NCBI GenBank assembly: GCA_965658275.1
Contig: CBFHRN010000030.1
Location: 1-25,305, forward strand
Reading direction: 5' to 3'
From: Croceimicrobium sp965658275
GTDB lineage: Bacteria; Bacteroidota; Bacteroidia; Flavobacteriales; Schleiferiaceae
Length of the DNA: 25,305 bases
Made by a program: the position numbers and the translations under genes. Positions 1-7,480 of the stretch are shown here, in pieces. Under the pieces are notes generated by a model. It made no database searches and was not told the DNA's origin. It was given only the letters and a program-made list of their open reading frames with translations. Within the stretch, counting starts at the first letter, position 1; each line of letters begins with the position of its first letter.

Positions 1-124
1 TATTGATGCTAAGCGAGCCTCCTTTATTGACAAGGACATATTAGAGGTGCTGGACGACTTCGTGAAAAGCGCCGATGAAAAAAACATTGAATTAAGTCTA
101 CAAGGCTTCGACCGAAATATTTAA
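1..124 (+). CDS. C-terminal end of a SulP-like anion permease (STAS domain), partial
   Basis: Only the last 40 codons are present (frame from base 2, stop TAA at 122-124); the gene begins outside the window. The fragment reads like the end of a STAS domain: an IDA strand, then FIDKDILEVLDDF (the usual ID-x-D-x-L-x-x-L helix), then a KNIELSLQG strand. STAS domains close SulP-family permeases, which carry sulfate, bicarbonate or other anions. The beta-carbonic anhydrase gene starts only 5 bases downstream; SulP and carbonic anhydrase genes are often paired in bacteria, which points to bicarbonate uptake. The membrane part is not visible, so a free-standing STAS protein cannot be excluded. Family assignment is moderate; substrate is inference. 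Confidence 0.55.
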   Translation, partial: IDAKRASFIDKDILEVLDDFVKSADEKNIELSLQGFDRNI

Positions 125-129
125 TCACT

Positions 130-780
130 ATGGATTTACACAAAAGACTAATACTTCAGAATAAAGCTTGGGCTGAAGAGCAAAATGAAAAAAACCCGGG
201 CTTTTTTAAAGAATTGGCCTCAGGGCAGCATCCTAAGTTCTTATGGATTGGCTGTAGCGACAGCCGCGTGCCGGTAAACGAAATTACGGATACCCATTCG
301 GGAGATATGTTTGTACACCGAAACATTGCCAATATGGTCGTTCATACCGATTTAAACCTATTATCAGTTCTCCAATACGCCGTTACCGTCCTCAAGGTAG
401 AGCATATTATCGTATGCGGACACTATGGTTGTGGTGGGGTAAAAGCAGCCTTTGAGCACGGTAATTTAGGCTTACTCAATAAGTGGCTCCGAAATATTAA
501 GGATGTTTACCGCCTGCATGAATCTGAAATAACGCAGCATTCTAGCAACGAAGAAGAACGATTGAATAAGTTCATCGAACTCAATGTCGAAGAACAAACC
601 TATAACCTAGCCAAGACCTCTATTGTACAACAAGCTTGGGCCGACGGTCAAAAGCTCCTCTTGCATGGTTGGGTGTTCGACATTTCAAGTGGACTGGTAC
701 ACGATCAAGTGCTCATCGAAAACGATGCTAATCTTGATGATATCTACAAATACGATATCGAAAAAGGAGTACAATACTAA
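130..780 (+). CDS. can: Beta-class carbonic anhydrase
   Basis: Interconverts CO2 and bicarbonate in the cytoplasm with a zinc ion. The 216-residue length matches E. coli Can. Zinc ligands are visible as Cys42 and Asp44 (with Arg46 forming the Asp-Arg pair) in GCSDSRVP, and His98 and Cys101 in CGHYGCGG. The GDMFVHRNIAN segment around residues 58-68 is also typical of the family. No signal peptide is present. It starts 5 bases after the SulP-like gene, so the two are probably co-transcribed, and the enzyme would then interconvert imported bicarbonate and CO2. A strong hairpin 28 bases after its stop probably ends the transcript. The assignment is secure; the link to bicarbonate transport is inference from context. 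Confidence 0.95.
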   Translation: MDLHKRLILQNKAWAEEQNEKNPGFFKELASGQHPKFLWIGCSDSRVPVNEITDTHSGDMFVHRNIANMVVHTDLNLLSVLQYAVTVLKVEHIIVCGHYGCGGVKAAFEHGNLGLLNKWLRNIKDVYRLHESEITQHSSNEEERLNKFIELNVEEQTYNLAKTSIVQQAWADGQKLLLHGWVFDISSGLVHDQVLIENDANLDDIYKYDIEKGVQY

Positions 781-807
781 GATTGCAAGGAGACACGATA
801 GGCTTCC

Positions 808-848
808 AAGGCCGGTCTATAGGTTCTGGAAACCGGTAGATTGGCCTT
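808..848 (+). terminator. Hairpin with U-rich tail after carbonic anhydrase
   Basis: Left arm 808-819 (AAGGCCGGTCTA) pairs over all 12 bases with right arm 837-848 (TAGATTGGCCTT), counting two G-U pairs. Inside, GGTT (822-825) pairs with AACC (831-834) around a five-base loop. A competing fold pairs CCGGT (812-816) with ACCGG (832-836). The tail ATTTGTTTTCC is U-rich but broken, so this is a probable rather than textbook intrinsic terminator. Confidence 0.6.
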
Positions 849-997
849 ATTTGTTTTCCTACCTTCACTTGGTAAATATGCGCCAAAAAAGCCCATTTTA
901 CAATGAACTACGGGAATTGACAGCTCAATTACGGTGTTTAACTTGGCTAAAGATTAGTTATTTTTCGTGCTTTGGAGGGAATCAAAATTCTTAAATC

Positions 998-1336
998 ATG
1001 ATCGATATTTTTTACATGGGTGGCCCCCTATTTATGAGCATTATTAGCCTTTGCCATTTAGCTTCCTTCTTAGCCTTTATTCTCTACTTTAGAGGTGTGG
1101 ATTCCCTAAAGTACGTACGCGAATTTGGCATACTCGCTTTAGCCCTTGGAATCTTGGGTCAATTAATTGGATTGTTTGAAGCTTTTAAAGCCATCGAATT
1201 AATGGGCGACGTTTCACCTGCATTACTAGCCGGAGGCTTAAAGGTGTCTTCTGTTACTACCCTTTATGGATTATTTGGATTTATCATCAGCCGCCTATTT
1301 ATGCTTATTGCGCAAGCTCGCCCTAGCTCGAAATAA
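998..1336 (+). CDS. Minimal MotA/TolQ/ExbB-like membrane protein
   Basis: A 112-residue protein with three predicted membrane helices at about residues 5-30, 42-66 and 86-108. GILGQLIGLFEAF (residues 51-63) resembles the GLLGTVxG helix of ExbB/TolQ/MotA channels, and VSPALLAGGLKVSSVTTLYG (76-95) matches the conserved cytoplasmic-edge segment ahead of the last helix. It is about half the length of ExbB or TolQ: the large cytoplasmic domain is missing, leaving the two channel helices plus a leader helix. No ExbD/TolR partner gene is nearby. A GGAGGG run lies about 18 bases before ATG, too far to be a convincing ribosome site. It ends at the bidirectional terminator shared with nqrF. Family membership is fairly likely; proton conduction is unproven. 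Confidence 0.65.
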   Translation: MIDIFYMGGPLFMSIISLCHLASFLAFILYFRGVDSLKYVREFGILALALGILGQLIGLFEAFKAIELMGDVSPALLAGGLKVSSVTTLYGLFGFIISRLFMLIAQARPSSK

Positions 1337-1357
1337 AAGCTTTTAAAAATGAAGAAA

Positions 1358-1385
1358 AAAAGCGGCTCGAAAGCCGCTTTTTTTA
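1358..1385. terminator. Bidirectional intrinsic terminator between the ExbB-like gene and nqrF
   Basis: AGCGGCT (1361-1367) pairs with AGCCGCT (1372-1378) around the loop CGAA. The stem is flanked by an A-run on the left and a T-run on the right, so either transcript ends with a GC stem and a U-tract. It lies 21 bases after the plus-strand stop and just past the nqrF stop on the minus strand. Confidence 0.92.
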
Positions 1386-1391
1386 TTTGTT

Positions 1392-2702
1392 TTATCCACC
1401 GAAGTCGTCAAAACTTACATTCTCTGGAGGTACGCCCCAATCGTCGCACATCTTCAGAACGGCGGCATTCATAAGGGGTGGTCCGCAGAAATAGAATTCG
1501 ATTTCTTCTGGCTCAGGATGTTTCGATAGGTATTGATCGATTACCGCTTGGTGAACGAAACCTAAGAAACCATCGCCTTCTTTGTCATTAACATCTTTCT
1601 TCTCTGTCCAGTTGTCCTCTTCCGTAGGTTCTGAAAGAACCACGTGGAATTGGAAGTTCGGGAATTCCTTCTCGATATTTTGGAAATCATCTAAGTAGAA
1701 TAATTCACGCTTAGAACGACCACCATACCAGTAGCTTACTTTACGACCCGTTTTTAAGGTGTGGAATAAGTGGAATAAATGCGAACGCATCGGCGCCATT
1801 CCTGCACCACCACCGATATAAAGCATTTCCGCCTCTGTTTCTTTAATAAAGAACTCTCCATAAGGTCCAGAGATGGTTACTTTATCACCTGGCTTTTGAT
1901 CGAATACATAAGAAGAACAAACCCCAGGATTCACATCCATCCATTGGTTCTTCGCACGATCCCAAGGTGGAGTAGCAATACGGATGTTCAACATCACGAT
2001 ATTACCTTCCGCTGGGTGATTGGCCATCGAATAAGCACGGAATAAAGGCTCATCGTTCTTCATCTTAAGATCCCATAAACCGAATTTATCCCACTCCGAT
2101 TTAAAGTCCATTGGATCTCTTCCTAATTTAGGATGCGATGTAATATCAATATTCTTGAAATCTACTTCACAAGCCGGTACATCCACCTGAATGTAACCCC
2201 CAGCTTCGAAATCAAGGTTTTCACCCTCTGGAAGTCTTACTACAAACTCCTTAATGAAGGATGCTACGTTGTAATTGGATACAACCTCACACTCCCATTT
2301 CTTAATACCAAAGATTTCTTCAGGAACGTGAATTTTCATATCCCCACGAACCTTAACCTGGCAACCTAAACGCCAGTTCTCTTGCACTTCCTTGCGTGTG
2401 AAATAGCCCACCTCTGTTGGAAGGATTTCACCACCGCCGTCGAGCACCTGACACTTACACATCGCGCAAGTACCACCGCCACCACAAGCAGAGGGTAAGA
2501 AGATTTTCTCGTTAGAAAGAGTAGACAATAGGGTCGCACCCGATTCTACCTGACGATCCTCACCGTTAATATTCAATGTAACCGGGCCACTTGGCGACAA
2601 TTTAGCCTTCGCACCCAGTAATACTGACACCAATAAGATGATCAGTAGGAAGAATACAACGATACTGGATATAATTACTGTACTAGTTGATAATAATACC
2701 AT
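1392..2702 (-). CDS. nqrF: Na+-translocating NADH:quinone reductase subunit F
   Basis: Entry subunit of Na+-NQR: it oxidises NADH and passes electrons through FAD to a [2Fe-2S] cluster. The 436 residues show an N-terminal membrane anchor (about 6-30), a plant-type ferredoxin domain with Cys73, Cys79, Cys82 and Cys114, an FAD-binding motif RAYS (222-225), and a nucleotide-binding region GGGAGMAP (297-304). The C-terminal CGPPLMN and terminal FDDFGG segments are typical. It is somewhat longer than the roughly 408-residue Vibrio protein, with an acidic insertion near the C-terminal third. It is the last gene of the operon, 17 bases after nqrE, and is followed by a strong terminator. Assignment is secure. 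Confidence 0.97.
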   Translation of the reverse strand: MVLLSTSTVIISSIVVFFLLIILLVSVLLGAKAKLSPSGPVTLNINGEDRQVESGATLLSTLSNEKIFLPSACGGGGTCAMCKCQVLDGGGEILPTEVGYFTRKEVQENWRLGCQVKVRGDMKIHVPEEIFGIKKWECEVVSNYNVASFIKEFVVRLPEGENLDFEAGGYIQVDVPACEVDFKNIDITSHPKLGRDPMDFKSEWDKFGLWDLKMKNDEPLFRAYSMANHPAEGNIVMLNIRIATPPWDRAKNQWMDVNPGVCSSYVFDQKPGDKVTISGPYGEFFIKETEAEMLYIGGGAGMAPMRSHLFHLFHTLKTGRKVSYWYGGRSKRELFYLDDFQNIEKEFPNFQFHVVLSEPTEEDNWTEKKDVNDKEGDGFLGFVHQAVIDQYLSKHPEPEEIEFYFCGPPLMNAAVLKMCDDWGVPPENVSFDDFGG

Positions 2703-2719
2703 CTCAACAATATTCTTAA

Positions 2720-3337
2720 TTACAATTTAATTCCCATGAACGCCATAAAGGCAATTCCCATCAAACCTGTCACAATAAATGTGATTCCCAATCCACGCAA
2801 TGGCGCAGGAATATTAGAGTAACGAATCTTCTCGCGAATTGCTGCAATCGCTACAATCGCTAAGAACCAACCTACTCCACTACCTAAACCAAATACGGTA
2901 GCCTCGCCAATAGAATTGTAATTACGTTCCTGCATAAATAAAGACCCACCCAAAATCGAACAGTTTACCGCAATAAGAGGTAAGAAGATTCCAAGCGCAC
3001 TGTAAAGAGCAGGAGCAAATTTTTCTACAATCATTTCTACCAACTGTACCATCGATGCAATTACAGCGATGAACATGATAAAGCTTAAGAAGCTTAAATC
3101 TACTTCTGCAAACTGTGGCCCTAACCAAGACAAAGCGCCTTCTTTAAGTACATAGTTTTCCAATAAGTAGTTAACGGGCACAGTAATTCCCAAAACGAAA
3201 ATTACGGCTGCTCCTAATCCCACCCCAGTACTTACTTTCTTCGATACTGCTAAGTAAGAACACATGCCTAGGAAGTAGGCAAAAATCATGTTCTCTACAA
3301 AGATGGATTTTACGAATATGTTAATGAGTTCTTGCAT
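2720..3337 (-). CDS. nqrE: Na+-translocating NADH:quinone reductase subunit E
   Basis: Integral membrane subunit of 205 residues with about six helices and the inverted-repeat fold it shares with NqrD. Cys26 (in LGMCSYLA) and Cys126 (in VNCSILGG) match the conserved cysteines that, with two from NqrD, hold the intramembrane iron centre between NqrF and the FMN of NqrC. It starts 8 bases after nqrD ends and is followed by nqrF, the canonical order. It could be confused with RnfA, a homologue, but the complete nqrA-F context settles the call. Confidence 0.96.
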   Translation of the reverse strand: MQELINIFVKSIFVENMIFAYFLGMCSYLAVSKKVSTGVGLGAAVIFVLGITVPVNYLLENYVLKEGALSWLGPQFAEVDLSFLSFIMFIAVIASMVQLVEMIVEKFAPALYSALGIFLPLIAVNCSILGGSLFMQERNYNSIGEATVFGLGSGVGWFLAIVAIAAIREKIRYSNIPAPLRGLGITFIVTGLMGIAFMAFMGIKL

Positions 3338-3345
3338 GCTTCTGC

Positions 3346-4029
3346 TTAGTTATCCTCAATTAATTCTTTGTTACGTGAACGCTGTACCCAGATGATGATA
3401 CCTACAGTGATAAGTGCCATTGGAGGCAATAGCATTAAACCATTGTCACTGTAAAAACCACCATTACTTAAATACCAAGATTCAGGTATTACCTGCATTC
3501 CGAATAGTTGACCACTTCCAAGTAATTCGCGGAAGAAAGCCACGGCTAATAGAATCCAAGCATAGCCGAAGGCATTACCTACACCATCTAAGAAGGATTT
3601 CCAAGGACCATTACCCAAGGCAAAGGCTTCGAAACGTCCCATGATGATACAGTTGGTGATAATCAATCCAACGAAAACGGATAGTTCCTTACTTACATCG
3701 TAAACATAGGCTTTCAACACCTGGTCTACCAAGATTACCAAGCTCGCTACCACTACAAGCTGAACGATAATACGAATACGGTTCGGAATAAGATTACGCA
3801 TCAAAGAGATGATAACGTTACCTGCTCCTAGTACGAATAATACCGAAATCGACATTACCAAAGCGGGATAAAGCTTTACGGTAATTGCTAGAGCGGAACA
3901 AATACCCAAAACCTGAACGGTAATCGGGTTACTATCGTCTAGAGGATCGGTAATGAGCTGGCGATTCTTCTTACTGAAGAGTGGCTCGCGCTCCTTCTTA
4001 ACTTCTACTGCTTCTTTAACTTCAGCCAT
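3346..4029 (-). CDS. nqrD: Na+-translocating NADH:quinone reductase subunit D
   Basis: Integral membrane subunit of 227 residues, homologous to NqrE and RnfE. Cys44 (LGICSALA) and Cys127 (ITNCIIMG) are the conserved iron-centre ligands. The first 35 or so residues are charged and cytoplasmic, followed by about six membrane helices. The NP-x-T-type start of helix 1 (SNPITVQVLGICSA) is typical. The gene sits one base after the nqrC stop, so translation is probably coupled. Assignment rests on sequence and operon order together. Confidence 0.96.
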   Translation of the reverse strand: MAEVKEAVEVKKEREPLFSKKNRQLITDPLDDSNPITVQVLGICSALAITVKLYPALVMSISVLFVLGAGNVIISLMRNLIPNRIRIIVQLVVVASLVILVDQVLKAYVYDVSKELSVFVGLIITNCIIMGRFEAFALGNGPWKSFLDGVGNAFGYAWILLAVAFFRELLGSGQLFGMQVIPESWYLSNGGFYSDNGLMLLPPMALITVGIIIWVQRSRNKELIEDN

Positions 4030-4030
4030 G

Positions 4031-4765
4031 TTAGTCGATGCTTGCTAGTTGTTTGTCATCCGCTTGCTCTACAGCAGCGGTTTTATAATCTTTCAAGAAA
4101 GGAATATAACTCTGCATACAGTCCTGGATCATATCCTGAACTCCCACAGAAGTAATAGTTCCACCGCTAATACCATTTACTTGGTGAGGACCTGCAGCGT
4201 TTCCTTTCATAACCGAAATTCCGACGAATTCACCATCTTTAAGTACTTCCTTATCTGGGAAAAGACTGGTAAATACTTCGGTTTTAATCTCCGCACCAAG
4301 TCCGGGAGTTTCGCTCTTATGATCGAAGGTAGCACCGTAAATAGTACTTACATCCTCTTCTAAAGAAATATATCCCCAAATCGGGCCCCAAAGTCCTTTA
4401 CCGCGTAAGGGTAAAATGTAATAGGTTTTCCCGTCTTTTTCAGCAATGTATAAAGGCGCATTACGCTCCATGGGTGTTTTAGCAATCTCCTTAGACAATT
4501 CAATGTCAAAAGCTTTAATGCCACTAACCTCTGAACCATTGCTAATCACTAGTTCATTTTTAACGTACTGCGAATACACTTCTTCGGCCGCATCGCGCTC
4601 TACGCTTACATTAATGGAAGAAAGGATGTTTTGCATCTTCTCCAATCGTACGTTGTTGTCTTGCTTTTCCTTTAACGAAGTTGCCGCAAAGGATAAGATG
4701 GCAGCCACTACGATTACCATAATCGCAGCGAATGTAAAGGTGTAACTGTTCTTATTAACGTCCAT
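4031..4765 (-). CDS. nqrC: Na+-translocating NADH:quinone reductase subunit C
   Basis: Carries one of the two covalently bound FMN groups of the pump on a periplasmic domain. The 244-residue protein has one N-terminal membrane helix (about 9-29) and an FMN-binding domain. The flavinylation site appears as SGGTITS with Thr203 as the attachment residue, a small variation of the usual SGAT. The segment GLWGPIWGYI (124-133) and ETPGLGAEI (152-160) are family hallmarks. It lies 2 bases after nqrB and 1 base before nqrD. FMN transfer needs an ApbE enzyme, which is not encoded in this window. Confidence 0.96.
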   Translation of the reverse strand: MDVNKNSYTFTFAAIMVIVVAAILSFAATSLKEKQDNNVRLEKMQNILSSINVSVERDAAEEVYSQYVKNELVISNGSEVSGIKAFDIELSKEIAKTPMERNAPLYIAEKDGKTYYILPLRGKGLWGPIWGYISLEEDVSTIYGATFDHKSETPGLGAEIKTEVFTSLFPDKEVLKDGEFVGISVMKGNAAGPHQVNGISGGTITSVGVQDMIQDCMQSYIPFLKDYKTAAVEQADDKQLASID

Positions 4766-4767
4766 GC

Positions 4768-5961
4768 TTATGCTGCTTTAACAGTTGCCAAGCGCTTTTT
4801 ACGCTTGTTGATATTAGCTTGAATCACATAATGGTCAATCAAAGGAGCCATTACATTCATAAAGAGAATGGCAAGCATGATTCCCTCTGGATAGGCAGGG
4901 TTAAATACGCGAATCATGATCGCGAAGAAACCTACCAAGAAACCATAAATCCATTTACCGCGCTCCGTTTGTGATGCTGACACTGGATCGGTAGCCATAA
5001 ATACGATACCGAAAGCAAAGCCACCCATGATTAATTGTTGCCAGAAAGGAACCGCCATAAAGGCTTGCTGCTCTGGAGAGATAGCGTACTCCGCGAAGGT
5101 ATTGAAGAGTAAGCCCATGGCTACCGCTCCAATTACACCGCTTAGCATAATTCTCCAACTTCCAATTCCCGTAAATATTAAAACAATGGCACCAATAAGA
5201 ATGGCCAAAGTCGAGGTCTCTCCTACCGAACCAGGAATAAAACCAAGGAACATGTCCATCACGCTATATTGCGTAGTACCTGCTGTCGCTAAATCTCCTA
5301 AAACGGTAGCTCCTGAAAAACCATCCACTACAGATTGTCCTTCCGCAGCACTAGTATTGATCCACACTTTATCACCACTCATGTAAGATGGATAAGCGAA
5401 GAAAGCAAAGGCACGTGCGGTTAAGGCCGGGTTTAAGATGTTCATACCGGTTCCACCGAAAACCTCTTTACCAATTACCACCGCAAAAACTACCGAAATA
5501 GCCAACATCCACAATGGGATATCAATGGGCATAATTAAAGGAATAAGCATACCTGAAACCAAGAACCCTTCTTGAATCTGGTGCTTTTTGATGATACAGA
5601 AAATAAACTCTACTCCTAAACCTACGGCGTAAGACACGACAATCATTGGAACAATTTTAATCGCTCCGAAAAGGAACTTGTCCATGAAAGTCATGCTGTC
5701 CGCTAAACCTAAAGCCGCATAGTGTAAGTTACCGGCATTCCACATACCGAAGAGAAGCGCTGGTACCATCGCAAGGATTACGGTAACCATAGTACGCTTT
5801 AAGTCAATCGCATCACGTACGTGAGCACCACTGTGCGATGTGTGTCCTGGTGTAAATAGAAAAGTTGCGAAACCGTCATACACCGGATAGTATTTCTCCA
5901 ATTTACCTCCTTCTTCGAAGTGAGGACGCACACTATCTAATACATTCTTGAATAACTTCAT
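4768..5961 (-). CDS. nqrB: Na+-translocating NADH:quinone reductase subunit B
   Basis: Main membrane subunit of the pump, with around ten helices over 397 residues; in the family it holds covalent FMN and riboflavin and forms part of the sodium path. The FMN-attachment motif is FSGATVLGD with Thr219. GMNILNPALTARAF (residues 172-185) is the hallmark strand-helix segment, and VPFWQQLIMGGFAFG lies near the C-terminal helices. The first 35 residues are cytoplasmic. It starts 11 bases after nqrA ends and is nearly flush with nqrC. Homologous to RnfD, but length and context fix it as NqrB. Confidence 0.97.
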   Translation of the reverse strand: MKLFKNVLDSVRPHFEEGGKLEKYYPVYDGFATFLFTPGHTSHSGAHVRDAIDLKRTMVTVILAMVPALLFGMWNAGNLHYAALGLADSMTFMDKFLFGAIKIVPMIVVSYAVGLGVEFIFCIIKKHQIQEGFLVSGMLIPLIMPIDIPLWMLAISVVFAVVIGKEVFGGTGMNILNPALTARAFAFFAYPSYMSGDKVWINTSAAEGQSVVDGFSGATVLGDLATAGTTQYSVMDMFLGFIPGSVGETSTLAILIGAIVLIFTGIGSWRIMLSGVIGAVAMGLLFNTFAEYAISPEQQAFMAVPFWQQLIMGGFAFGIVFMATDPVSASQTERGKWIYGFLVGFFAIMIRVFNPAYPEGIMLAILFMNVMAPLIDHYVIQANINKRKKRLATVKAA

Positions 5962-5972
5962 AACAAAACCAA

Positions 5973-7325
5973 TTAATCGCCTAATTCATTCAACATTAAG
6001 TCCAAACCCTCACGCAAGGTCTCTTGCACAGGAGTCTTGGAGGTACAAACCACTTCGCAAAGGGCCATATCCTCTTCTGCTACTTCATAGATACCGAGGT
6101 TTTCCATCGCTTCGATATCCTTAATCATTATAGACTTCAGTAATTGTACTGGGTAAATATCAAATGGGAATACTTTTTCGTATTCGCCAGTTACCACAAA
6201 AGCACGCTCTTCACCATTCATATTGGCGTCGAGATTTAGCTTTTTATTGGGCATGATCCAGTTGTATAAGGCGCGAGAAATACTAAACTTATCCAAGTTT
6301 GGAGCTACCCAACCAAAGAATGCATCTTCTCCACCTTCAGGAATAACGGTGGCTTGAGTATCGTAGTAGGATAAATATCCTTCGGATGACACCTTGGTAC
6401 CGGTAAGAACATTACCACTAATGTAACGGCTGTTCCCTTCCTTAATATTACCAGCAAAAACCGTTTGAAGATTTGCGCCTAAAATCACCTTGTAATAACG
6501 TGGTTTTTCTACTTGCGCTCCGGTTAAGGCAATACTGCGTTGTGCATTGAATTTACCTTCTTTGAACAAACGACCTAAGATGATAACATCTTGATAGTTT
6601 ACGGTCCAAATAGTTTCTCCTTTGTTAATCGGAGCCACCTGGTGAATCTGCACGCCTACATTACCGGCAGGATGTGGACCCTTAAAGGCTTTTACAACCG
6701 CTCCTTCAACTTTGAAAGCTGAGCTAGGATTGGTACTGGCATCTACTCCTAAGTGTACTTTACCATCGGTCAATTTCTGTAAAGCCTGAACGCCCAGCTT
6801 AAATTCCTCCTCTTGTCCGTGTACGACAAAATCAGCATCAGGTGCTAAAGGAGCCGAGTCGAAACAAGAAATGAAAATATCGCGTGGAACGCGATCGGGG
6901 TTAGCTACGATATTGTAAGGACGCTGACGAACCAAAGGCCAGGCACCTGAACCTAAGATCTTCGTCTTCACTTCTTCTCTTGAAAGAGCATTTGGGTCCG
7001 CAGAACCGAGATCCTTGTAGCGGATTTCGCTGTCGGCCAAGATGCGTACTTCCAAAATACGACGCTTTTCACCACGAAGTACCTCCACTACCTCACCACT
7101 TACGGGCGAAGCAAAATGGATATCAGAACGATCCTTATCAAACATTACCGTATCACCGGCTAATACTTCATCGCCTTCCTTAACTTTCAGTTTAAGGCGA
7201 AGACCCGGAAAATCGTCGGGTTTTAAGGCGTAGGTCTTTGGTGAATCAGCGGAAGCAAAGATCTTCTCTGCCTCGCCTACCAATTTAATATCTACGCCCT
7301 TTTTAATTTTGATTACTTCAGACAT
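5973..7325 (-). CDS. nqrA: Na+-translocating NADH:quinone reductase subunit A
   Basis: Cytoplasmic peripheral subunit of the pump, linked with the quinone end of the reaction, and first gene of the operon. The 450-residue length matches the family. It opens with IKIKKGVDIKLVGEAEK, then a biotinyl/lipoyl-like region ending in HFASPVSGEVVEVLRGEKRR (about 70-89), and contains HPAGNVGVQIHQVAP (218-232), all typical of NqrA. No membrane helix or cofactor motif is present, as expected. The gene starts after a 155-base divergent intergenic region that holds a candidate Bacteroidota promoter at 7363-7396. No ribosome-binding sequence is seen before the ATG. Confidence 0.97.
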   Translation of the reverse strand: MSEVIKIKKGVDIKLVGEAEKIFASADSPKTYALKPDDFPGLRLKLKVKEGDEVLAGDTVMFDKDRSDIHFASPVSGEVVEVLRGEKRRILEVRILADSEIRYKDLGSADPNALSREEVKTKILGSGAWPLVRQRPYNIVANPDRVPRDIFISCFDSAPLAPDADFVVHGQEEEFKLGVQALQKLTDGKVHLGVDASTNPSSAFKVEGAVVKAFKGPHPAGNVGVQIHQVAPINKGETIWTVNYQDVIILGRLFKEGKFNAQRSIALTGAQVEKPRYYKVILGANLQTVFAGNIKEGNSRYISGNVLTGTKVSSEGYLSYYDTQATVIPEGGEDAFFGWVAPNLDKFSISRALYNWIMPNKKLNLDANMNGEERAFVVTGEYEKVFPFDIYPVQLLKSIMIKDIEAMENLGIYEVAEEDMALCEVVCTSKTPVQETLREGLDLMLNELGD

Positions 7326-7362
7326 CGAATGGAATCAAAAAATTGTCATTATTATTGGTCTG

Positions 7363-7396
7363 CAAAATTAAGACGAAGCTTGAGCCCGCCTAACAA
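7363..7396 (-). promoter_or_regulatory. Candidate promoter of the nqrABCDEF operon
   Basis: On the minus strand, TAATTTTG (7370-7363) matches the Bacteroidota -7 box TAnnTTTG fully and continues as TTTGCA. A TTG (7396-7394) lies 23 bases upstream as a possible -33 element. The predicted start would give a leader of about 30 bases. A second -7-like box, TAAATTTG (7436-7429), has its best TTTG 25 bases away, less well spaced. Based on consensus match only. Confidence 0.5.
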
Positions 7397-7480
7397 GCAT
7401 TTAATTTAGAACCCATCTAAATTGGCTGCAAATTTAAGGCTTCTTCGCAATAAAATAAGCCCAAATCCATTTTTTCAAAC

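Noticed and set aside
623..994. 123-codon open frame across the end of carbonic anhydrase and the gap after it
   Set aside because: It overlaps the carbonic anhydrase in another frame, runs through the strong hairpin, and has no family-like segment.
5027..5386. 119-codon open frame antisense to nqrB
   Set aside because: Mirror of the hydrophobic nqrB codons; the true gene has its full length and motifs.
7419..7426. TAAATTGG as a -7 box for the T9SS Plug gene
   Set aside because: One fixed base differs and no TTG lies at proper distance upstream.
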